Both the position numbers and the translations under genes were made by a program. From Flavobacteriales bacterium (GTDB taxonomy: Bacteria > Bacteroidota > Bacteroidia > Flavobacteriales > BACL11), in contig JABGXK010000078.1 of the NCBI GenBank assembly GCA_018675825.1, positions 1 through 5,704 on the forward strand: 5,704 bases of DNA, written 5' to 3'. A model generated the notes under the pieces. It worked only from the letters and a program-made list of their open reading frames with translations, was not told where the DNA came from and did not search any database. Positions 1 to 5,287 of this stretch are shown piece after piece (within the stretch, counting starts at the first letter, position 1; every line of letters starts with the position of its first letter).

Positions 1-889
1 CCCAGTAGATTTTGCTATTTGGAAAAAAGCTTCTAAAGAACATATCATGAAGTGGTCTTCTCCATGGGGAGAGGGTTTTCCGGGATGGCACATGGAATGT
101 TCTGCAATGGCAGAGAAATACCTTGGTAAAACTTTTGATATTCATGGTGGTGGAATGGATCTAATATTTCCACATCATGAAGCTGAAATAACACAAAGTC
201 ATGCCAGTAATAAATGTATGCCCGTAAATTATTGGATGCATAATAACATGATCACTGTAGATGGTAAAAAAATGGGGAAATCACTTGGTAACTTCATGAA
301 TCTTGAAGATTTTTTTTCAGGTAATCATGAAAAACTAAGTAAAGCATACTCGCCTATGACAATTCGTTTCTTTATGCTACAGGCTCACTATAGAAGCACC
401 TTAGATTTTGGGAATGACGCCTTGCAAGCTGCAGAAAAAGGAATGCATAAATTAATGGAGGCCATTAAAACTCTTGGGAAATTAGAAGCAAGTGAAAATT
501 CTAGCTTTGATTCTGATAAGCTAGAAAAGAAATGCTATAGTGCTATGAATGATGATTTTAATACACCTATTTTAATTGCTCATCTATTTGAAGGGGTGAA
601 AGTTATTAATTCTGTTAAAGATGGGAATGCTAGTTTAAACAACCTAGATTTAGCAAAAATGAAATCTATTTTTCAAAATTTTGCCATTGAAGTATTAGGC
701 TTAAGAATTTTAAAAGATAATAATAACAATCTTGTAAATGAAGTGATGGATTTAATTCTTCACTTAAGAAAAAATGCTAAAACAAATAAAGATTTTAATA
801 CTGCTGACTTAATTAGGGATGAATTAGAAAGAAAGGGTGTTGAAATTAAAGATGGTAGAGAGGGAAGTAGCTGGAATATCAAAAAATAA
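1..889 (+). CDS. cysS: Cysteinyl-tRNA synthetase, 3' part (5' end off window)
   Basis: This class I aminoacyl-tRNA synthetase charges tRNA-Cys with cysteine in the cytoplasm. The reading frame is open from base 2, upstream of the first in-window ATG at 47, and the residues before that ATG (PVDFAIWKKASKEH) are typical CysRS, so the gene is cut by the window edge and ATG 47 is not its start. About 295 residues are present against a usual length near 490; the N-terminal HIGH motif and first zinc-ligand Cys are missing. Visible are GWHMECSAM (zinc ligand Cys33 in window numbering), FPHHEAEI (ligands His58 and Glu62) and the KMSKS loop as KMGKS (90-94) followed by LGNF. A helical DALR-like domain and the usual C-terminal tail (KDFNTADLIRDEL, then EGSSW) close the protein. 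It ends in TAA 11 nt before the next gene, with which it is probably co-transcribed. The identification is secure. Confidence 0.97.
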   Translation, partial: PVDFAIWKKASKEHIMKWSSPWGEGFPGWHMECSAMAEKYLGKTFDIHGGGMDLIFPHHEAEITQSHASNKCMPVNYWMHNNMITVDGKKMGKSLGNFMNLEDFFSGNHEKLSKAYSPMTIRFFMLQAHYRSTLDFGNDALQAAEKGMHKLMEAIKTLGKLEASENSSFDSDKLEKKCYSAMNDDFNTPILIAHLFEGVKVINSVKDGNASLNNLDLAKMKSIFQNFAIEVLGLRILKDNNNNLVNEVMDLILHLRKNAKTNKDFNTADLIRDELERKGVEIKDGREGSSWNIKK

Positions 890-900
890 TATATTTTTAA

Positions 901-1881
901 ATGAAAATTTTAAATCTATTACTAATTTCTATTATTTTATTAGCATCTTGTTCTAATAATAAAACAACTAATGTTAGTAAGGGTGAGAATATAAAAACTA
1001 AAATCTCAATACCTAATTTTAATAGTGATAGTTCTTATTCTTTTATAAAAAAACAAGTTGATTTTGGACCTCGAGTAATTAGCACAAAGGCGTGGAATGA
1101 GTGCTCAAAATATTTAGTAGATAAACTTAACTCATATAATGCTTTTGTAAAAGTTCAAGAAGCTCCCGTTAAAACATATGATGGAAAAGAACATGTTCTA
1201 AGAAATATTATTGCTAGTTTTTCAGTTGAAAAGAATAATAGAATAGCCTTATTTGCTCATTGGGACTCTCGACATATTGCTGATCATGATAGTGTTAATA
1301 CCAAACAGCCAATTTTAGGTGCAAATGATGGTGGTAGTGGTGTTGGTGTATTGTTAGAAATTGCTAGAAATTTAAACAACCAGAATCCAAATATCGGAGT
1401 AGATATAATATTATTTGATGCAGAAGACTACGGACAACCAGAAAACTCACAATACCCAATAATGAATGATTCATGGTGCTTAGGTTCTCAATATTGGTCA
1501 AAAAACCCTCATATAAAGAATTATTATGCAAAATATGGGATATTATTAGATATGGTTGGGGGTGAAAATGCTAGATTCAGGTATGAGGGCACATCTGAAT
1601 ATTACGCATCAGATATACTCAAAAAAGTATGGGATATGGCTCACAAAATAGGATACTCTGACTATTTTATATTTAAATCAAGCCCTCAAATTATGGATGA
1701 TCATTATTATGTAAATACTCTAACAGGAATCCCTACAATTGATATCATAGAATTTGACCAATCTACTAAAACTAATTTTAATAAACATTGGCATACACAT
1801 GCAGATAACATGAACAATGTAAATAGAAAAACACTAAAAGCTGTAGGGCAAACAGTATTGAATGTAATTTACACTGAATAA
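901..1881 (+). CDS. Glutaminyl-peptide cyclotransferase-like M28 family lipoprotein
   Basis: This is probably a zinc-dependent glutaminyl cyclase that turns N-terminal Gln of exported proteins into pyroglutamate in the periplasm. The 326-residue protein begins with a short lipoprotein signal (hydrophobic residues 4-14, lipobox LASC with Cys17), so it should be lipid-anchored in a membrane. The M28 alpha/beta hydrolase-like fold is shown by FAHWDSR (118-124), GANDGGSG (140-147, metal ligand Asp143), LFDAEDYG (171-178, general base Glu175 and second ligand Asp176), LLDMVGG (215-221, Asp217), MDDHYY (265-270) and HWHTHADN (296-303, ligand His298 preceded by Trp297). Asp217, Asp267 and the Trp-His pair match residues known from animal glutaminyl cyclases, which favours cyclase over aminopeptidase. 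ATG 901 is the natural start because the signal peptide follows at once. The stop is doubled (TAATAA). An aminopeptidase role cannot be excluded from sequence alone. Confidence 0.88.
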   Translation: MKILNLLLISIILLASCSNNKTTNVSKGENIKTKISIPNFNSDSSYSFIKKQVDFGPRVISTKAWNECSKYLVDKLNSYNAFVKVQEAPVKTYDGKEHVLRNIIASFSVEKNNRIALFAHWDSRHIADHDSVNTKQPILGANDGGSGVGVLLEIARNLNNQNPNIGVDIILFDAEDYGQPENSQYPIMNDSWCLGSQYWSKNPHIKNYYAKYGILLDMVGGENARFRYEGTSEYYASDILKKVWDMAHKIGYSDYFIFKSSPQIMDDHYYVNTLTGIPTIDIIEFDQSTKTNFNKHWHTHADNMNNVNRKTLKAVGQTVLNVIYTE

Positions 1882-1894
1882 TAATTATTGTTCA
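1875..1894. repeat. AT-rich dyad spanning both stop codons of a convergent gene pair
   Basis: A 20-bp near-perfect inverted repeat without a loop is centred between 1884 and 1885. The only mismatch is T1879 against G1890, which would be a U-G pair in RNA. It contains the tandem TAA stops of the cyclotransferase gene and the stop of the minus-strand lipoprotein gene. It could act as a weak bidirectional transcription end, but it lacks a GC-rich stem and a T-tract, so the symmetry may simply come from two facing TAA codons. Confidence 0.3.
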
Positions 1895-2241
1895 TCACAA
1901 CCTTGAATATAGGTTATATCAAAGTCATCAACCTGCATAACACCACTCTCATTAACAATACCAATAAAATCAGTCTCCATGGGGAAATACTCCATCTCGG
2001 TTATAGAGAGATATAAATCAATTAAAGCTAAAGAGTCTTCATTTGGAAAAACTAGATCAAACTCTTGAAGGCTTTCTTCATCTTTAAAAATATGCTGCCC
2101 CTCTCCATATATCCACCATCCAGAAAGAGATTCTGTTGATTTATTTATAGTAACTTCAGCTTTTTTTTGCTTATCTGTACAGGAAAAAAGTACAATAGTA
2201 TAGCTAAAAATAATCAAGAAAATAAAATCTAAGTATTTCAT
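1885..2241 (-). CDS. Small acidic lipoprotein of unknown function
   Basis: I do not recognise a named family for this 118-residue protein. It has an N-terminal hydrophobic stretch (residues 6-19) ending in a lipobox LFSC with Cys21, so it is probably a lipid-anchored envelope protein. The n-region is weakly charged, with one Lys at position 2 and an Asp at 5. The mature part opens with a Lys-rich linker (24-34), then an ordered-looking domain beginning GWWIYGEGQHIF (41-52) and ending with alternating hydrophobic strands up to FDITYIQGC (107-115). It is strongly acidic overall. The pattern suggests a small beta-rich, perhaps OB-like, domain; that is an impression, not a match. Its ATG lies 7 nt after the nadD stop, so it looks like the last gene of the yicC-gmk-nadD unit. 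Codon use and AT content resemble its neighbours, with no sign of recent transfer. Confidence 0.82.
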   Translation of the reverse strand: MKYLDFIFLIIFSYTIVLFSCTDKQKKAEVTINKSTESLSGWWIYGEGQHIFKDEESLQEFDLVFPNEDSLALIDLYLSITEMEYFPMETDFIGIVNESGVMQVDDFDITYIQGCDEQ

Positions 2242-2248
2242 AAAAATT

Positions 2249-2818
2249 CTATTTATAAAAATTCATTTCGTCAATATACTTCCAAGCCTTACAGGGAATT
2301 AAAGAAGATATATCTTTCCCTTCTTTAATAGATTTTCTAATAAACATAGCAGAAATACCCATCATAGGAACTCCATCTAAATATGTGATATTATTATGTT
2401 CCAACTTAAACTTAGAGCCATATCTTGGATATACATAAATTTTATAATCTTCTAAAATCTGGCGATAATTCTTCCACTTATTTAGCGTCTCAATATTATC
2501 AGCACCCATAATAAGAGAAAAATTATAGTTAGGGTATTTTTCTTTTAAATGAACAAGTGTGTTAATGGTATAAGATGGAACTGGTAGTGAAAGTTCAACA
2601 TCAGAAACAAACAAATTATTTTGATCTTCAATGTCTCTTCTTATGATTTGTATTCTATGATATTGATCTAATAGTGTTTTTTTATTCTTTAGTGGATTCT
2701 GAGGAGAAACCACAAACCATACTTGGTTAAGATCAGAAAACTCGGCAATATAAGAACCAACAACCTTGTGGCCTATATGAAAGGGGTTAAAAGAGCCAAA
2801 AAAAAGACCAATTTTCAT
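2249..2818 (-). CDS. nadD: Nicotinate-nucleotide adenylyltransferase
   Basis: NadD transfers AMP from ATP to nicotinate mononucleotide to make deamido-NAD, a required cytoplasmic step of NAD synthesis. The 189-residue protein has the nucleotidyltransferase signature GSFNPFHIGH at 8-17 (GxFxPxHxGH, with the two catalytic-site His at 14 and 17), the NadD-typical PSYTINTL at 81-88, the substrate-loop motif IMGADNIETLNKWKNY at 103-118, and the C-terminal ATP-binding motif as ISAMFIRKSI at 155-164. The last motif is usually ISS/ATxIR; here Met158 replaces the Ser/Thr. Length is normal for the family. ATG 2818 starts directly before the beta strand leading to the signature, leaving no room for another start. 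It sits 4 nt after gmk and 7 nt before the lipoprotein gene, so it should be translated from one polycistronic message. Confidence 0.96.
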   Translation of the reverse strand: MKIGLFFGSFNPFHIGHKVVGSYIAEFSDLNQVWFVVSPQNPLKNKKTLLDQYHRIQIIRRDIEDQNNLFVSDVELSLPVPSYTINTLVHLKEKYPNYNFSLIMGADNIETLNKWKNYRQILEDYKIYVYPRYGSKFKLEHNNITYLDGVPMMGISAMFIRKSIKEGKDISSLIPCKAWKYIDEMNFYK

Positions 2819-2822
2819 AATT

Positions 2823-3386
2823 TTATTTTAAAAAATTTGCAACTAAAGCTAAAACCTCATTACAGGCAATCGTAAAATCATCATTTAATACTACGTAATC
2901 AAAATACTGGTTCTTAGAAATTTCTTCTTCTGATTTTTTAATTCTTTTGCTAATGCTAGAAAGTGATTCTGATCTGCGGTCTGACAATCTCTTTTCTAAA
3001 ACAGTGAGTGATGGAGGCATAATAAAAATTGATATGCAATTAGATGTAAATTTATTTTTCACATTAATACCGCCAGCTACATCTATATCAAAAACAACAT
3101 GTTTATTTTCACTCCATATTCTTTCTAACTCAGAGTTTAAAGTGCCATAATACTGATCTGGATACACCTCTTCCCACTCAAGAAAATCACCCTTATCTAT
3201 CTTTGATTTAAATTCTGAAATATTTAAAAAATAATAGTCTTTACCATTAATTTCATCCAATCTTTTTTCTCTACTACATGCAGAAACTGAAAAATTTAAT
3301 GATGGTATTTTACTTAACAGGAAGTTCACTATAGAAGTTTTTCCTGCTCCAGATGGAGCTGATATTACAACGGTTTTACCTTCCAT
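2823..3386 (-). CDS. gmk: Guanylate kinase
   Basis: This enzyme phosphorylates GMP to GDP with ATP in the cytoplasm, feeding GTP, dGTP and (p)ppGpp pools. The 187-residue chain begins with the P-loop SAPSGAGKTS (9-18, Lys16 and Thr17). The GMP-binding segment follows: SACSREKR (35-42, giving the conserved Arg39 and Arg42), NGKDYYF (47-53), then FLEWEEVYPDQYYGT (68-82, with Glu70 and Tyr80). The DIDVAGG stretch (100-106) is the Walker-B-like strand (usually DIDVQGG), and the LID region with RLSDRRSES and SISKRIK (133-151) supplies further phosphate-binding Arg. Length is standard. The usual TTRxPR reads CSREKR, an odd sequence but with the R-x-x-R spacing kept. Its ATG abuts the TAG of yicC with no spacer, so translation is probably coupled; the nadD start lies 4 nt after its stop. 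Confidence 0.96.
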   Translation of the reverse strand: MEGKTVVISAPSGAGKTSIVNFLLSKIPSLNFSVSACSREKRLDEINGKDYYFLNISEFKSKIDKGDFLEWEEVYPDQYYGTLNSELERIWSENKHVVFDIDVAGGINVKNKFTSNCISIFIMPPSLTVLEKRLSDRRSESLSSISKRIKKSEEEISKNQYFDYVVLNDDFTIACNEVLALVANFLK

Positions 3387-4283
3387 CTATAAAATATTTA
3401 ATAACTGTTCTTTAATTTTCTCCAATTCATCTTTCATCTGAACAACAATCTTCTGCATGTTAGCATTAGAAGATTTTGATCCAACAGTATTGATTTCTCT
3501 ACCAATTTCTTGAGCTATAAAACCGAGTTTTTTACCATTTGGAAAATCAGAAACAATAACCTCTAAAAAATAGTCAAGATGTGTTTTAAGACGAACCTGT
3601 TCCTCTGTAATGTCTTGCTTTTCAAGATAGTAAATTAGCTCTTGTTCTAATCGATTTTCGTCAATATTTTTATTATCAATCTCTGCTAGTTTTTCAGATA
3701 AACTTCTTTTAATGTTTATAATCCTTTCTTCTGCAAATGGAGAAATTTGATTTAACAGCATGTTGATTTTATTAACTCTTGAACTCACATCCTCTTCCAA
3801 TTTAACCCCTTCATCTAATCTATATTGAAGCAAGTTATTAATTGCTATATCTATTCCATTAATGATCTCATTCCATTCGTTTTCATCAGCCTTATCTTCT
3901 TCTTTTTGTATTACATCTGGCATTTTTAACAATGAAGGAATTAAATCTGCTTCAAAAGATTTCATATTTAGCATGTTTTCTTTAGTTCCTAATTCTTTCT
4001 TAAGTTGTTGTATTTGCTTATAGTAATCTTTAATGACTGTTGTATTTAAGCAATATTTAAATGGGGATTCTACTTTTTCCTTCCAAACAGAAAGTTCAAT
4101 TTTACCTCTTTGTAACTTTTTTGATAGTAAATTTCTGAGATCAATCTCTTTGTCTCTATAAATAGACGAAATTTTAATATTTGTATCAAGCTGTTTAGAA
4201 TTAAGTGACTTTAATTCAATAGTAAAATTAGCATATTTCATATTTAATTCATGCTTACCATAGCCTGTCATTGAATGGATCAT
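3387..4283 (-). CDS. yicC: YicC/YloC-family endoribonuclease
   Basis: Members of this family (E. coli YicC, Bacillus YloC) are cytoplasmic metal-dependent endoribonucleases linked to RNA decay and stationary-phase survival. The 298-residue protein starts with the family hallmark MIHSMTGYGK (1-10), which fixes ATG 4283 as the start rather than Met5. The N-terminal domain runs to about residue 155 and includes ELKSLNSKQLD (23-33). After a long helical section comes the C-terminal domain (about 215-298) with QDITEEQVRLKTHL (223-236) and the most conserved stretch GKKLGFIAQEIGREINT (250-266) continuing through SKSSNANM (269-276). These Glu, Arg and Asn positions agree with the family. It is the first gene of the minus-strand cluster; its TAG touches the gmk ATG. 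A promoter-like element lies 17-24 nt upstream of the start, in the 30-nt gap behind the permease gene. Confidence 0.94.
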   Translation of the reverse strand: MIHSMTGYGKHELNMKYANFTIELKSLNSKQLDTNIKISSIYRDKEIDLRNLLSKKLQRGKIELSVWKEKVESPFKYCLNTTVIKDYYKQIQQLKKELGTKENMLNMKSFEADLIPSLLKMPDVIQKEEDKADENEWNEIINGIDIAINNLLQYRLDEGVKLEEDVSSRVNKINMLLNQISPFAEERIINIKRSLSEKLAEIDNKNIDENRLEQELIYYLEKQDITEEQVRLKTHLDYFLEVIVSDFPNGKKLGFIAQEIGREINTVGSKSSNANMQKIVVQMKDELEKIKEQLLNIL

Positions 4284-4299
4284 AATTACTTATTTTATA

Positions 4300-4307
4300 C
4301 AAAACTA
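4300..4307 (-). promoter_or_regulatory. Putative Bacteroidota -7 element for the yicC operon
   Basis: On the minus strand these bases read TAGTTTTG, a full match to the Bacteroidota/flavobacterial -7 consensus TAnnTTTG. It sits in the 30-nt gap between the permease stop and the yicC ATG, with a predicted start of transcription roughly 10 nt before the ATG. No TTG is present at the expected -33 distance (only TTA or GTT on the minus strand near 4325-4328), so it may be weak or a chance match in AT-rich DNA. Confidence 0.4.
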
Positions 4308-4313
4308 TAAAAG

Positions 4314-5210
4314 TTAATTTGTAATAACTTTTTTTGTTGGTATACTTACTAAGAATACCGCTATAAAAATAAAAATTGAAGAAACTATTTTTACATAATC
4401 TATTGTATCACTATTATAAAGTATAGCAATTACAGATGCTAATACTGGTTGTAGATATATATATATGCTAACAATTGAGGGGTTAAGCGATTTCAAAGCA
4501 AAAGCATTCAAGAGGTATGCTATAAAAGTTGTACATACAACAACAAATAAAATTTTTAGATAAATATCATTAGTAAACGAATCAAGATTTATTGAGTTTA
4601 AATCTTGATAACCAAAAGGTAAAACAAAAAATAGTCCAAATAAAAAAACAAAAAACATTACAGTTAATGGATTGTATTTCTTCATTAAACCTTTAACGAG
4701 AACTAAATATATAGCATAACTAGTAGCATTAATTAAAACTAGAATATTTCCAATAAAAAAATCATTATCAAAACTAACACTGCCTGAATTCAAAATTAAA
4801 GCACCAGCACCTATAATTCCTAATACAATACCTATTATCTTTTTAACTGTGATTTTTTCTCCTATCAAAAGAGCTGATATTATTATAACTAGAACGGGAT
4901 TAACAGTCATAATAATAGCTGCATTAATTGGTGTTGTAAGATTTAATCCTTCAAAAAAAAATAATTGATTAATCGCAACACCGAACAGACCACAAAGAGC
5001 TAATCTAAAAAAATCTTTTTTTTCTACAGACTCCTTAATAAATAAAAAATAAAAAAAAGAAAAAAGAAAAACCCCACATAAAACCCTCAATAATATAAAT
5101 CCTGAAGGTTCAATATATTCAGGCATTACATCTTTTGCAATAGTATAATTTAATGCGTAAATTAAATTAACAATAAAAAGAGCAATATGAGCAAAAAATA
5201 TTCTCTTCAA
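4314..5210 (-). CDS. EamA/DMT-superfamily permease, TTG start
   Basis: This is a ten-helix inner-membrane transporter of the drug/metabolite transporter superfamily; members export or import amino acids, metabolites or drugs, and the substrate cannot be read here. The 298 residues hold two EamA repeats (about 8-141 and 152-291). Likely helices are near 8-26, 36-57, 69-87, 94-116, 124-141, 152-173, 183-200, 217-236, 246-265 and 273-291. Repeat one shows the usual Pro and Glu in NPVLVIIISALLIGEKIT (104-121); repeat two has LNPSIVSIYIYLQPVLAS (242-259). The codon at 5210-5208 is TTG, not ATG, and an in-frame TAG stands at 5219-5217. The next Met is residue 29, which would remove the first helix, so TTG is the best start. 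The stop is 30 nt before yicC, so read-through into that operon is possible. No gene symbol is justified. Confidence 0.9.
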   Translation of the reverse strand: MKRIFFAHIALFIVNLIYALNYTIAKDVMPEYIEPSGFILLRVLCGVFLFSFFYFLFIKESVEKKDFFRLALCGLFGVAINQLFFFEGLNLTTPINAAIIMTVNPVLVIIISALLIGEKITVKKIIGIVLGIIGAGALILNSGSVSFDNDFFIGNILVLINATSYAIYLVLVKGLMKKYNPLTVMFFVFLFGLFFVLPFGYQDLNSINLDSFTNDIYLKILFVVVCTTFIAYLLNAFALKSLNPSIVSIYIYLQPVLASVIAILYNSDTIDYVKIVSSIFIFIAVFLVSIPTKKVITN

Positions 5211-5234
5211 ATTAAACTATTTATTATATGAGTT

Positions 5235-5254
5235 ACAATTGTTTTCACAATGTG
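5235..5254. repeat. Overlapping short dyads in the divergent intergenic region
   Basis: Three overlapping inverted repeats lie here: the 8-bp palindrome ACAATTGT (5235-5242), ATTGT-4 nt-ACAAT (5238-5251), and CACA-A-TGTG (5246-5254). They cover the putative -33 TTG of the metB-like gene, a place where a repressor could act. Each is short, so chance is a real alternative and no regulator is implied by the sequence. Confidence 0.25.
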
Positions 5255-5268
5255 TTTTAATACTTTTG
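5239..5268 (+). promoter_or_regulatory. Putative promoter of the metB-like gene
   Basis: A TTG at 5239-5241 and TACTTTTG at 5261-5268 are separated by 19 nt, which fits the Bacteroidota promoter TTG-N17-23-TAnnTTTG exactly. Transcription would begin around 5272-5275, giving a leader of only about 13-16 nt before ATG 5288. There is no Shine-Dalgarno sequence in the A/T-rich leader, as is normal for this phylum. This is the best promoter match I saw in the window. Confidence 0.6.
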
Positions 5269-5276
5269 TAAAAGTA
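5261..5276. repeat. Perfect 7-2-7 inverted repeat over the -7 element
   Basis: TACTTTT and AAAAGTA form perfect 7-bp arms around the spacer GT. The left arm is part of the -7 element of the metB-like gene. Read on the minus strand the same site gives TACTTTTA, one base from the -7 consensus, so it might serve both divergent genes, or be an operator half-covering the start of transcription. Its AT-richness limits confidence. Confidence 0.4.
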
Positions 5277-5287
5277 AATAATCTAAT

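Noticed and set aside
47..49. ATG as start of a short cysS
   Set aside because: The frame is open upstream to base 2 and encodes conserved CysRS residues, so this Met is internal and the gene is cut by the window edge.
310..317. Run of eight T in cysS as a frameshift or slippage site
   Set aside because: The frame continues with normal CysRS sequence on both sides; such runs are expected at this base composition.
890..897. TATATTTT as a promoter for the cyclotransferase gene
   Set aside because: It lacks the final G of TAnnTTTG, has no TTG at the right distance, and would leave almost no leader; co-transcription with cysS is simpler.
2947..3150. Plus-strand open frame of 67 codons
   Set aside because: It lies entirely antisense within gmk, has no recognisable domain and no start signal; gmk motifs on the other strand are unambiguous.
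5211..5287. Riboswitch (for example SAM) before the metB-like gene
   Set aside because: The whole intergenic region is 77 nt, the predicted leader is about 15 nt, and no multi-stem structure or conserved riboswitch core is visible.
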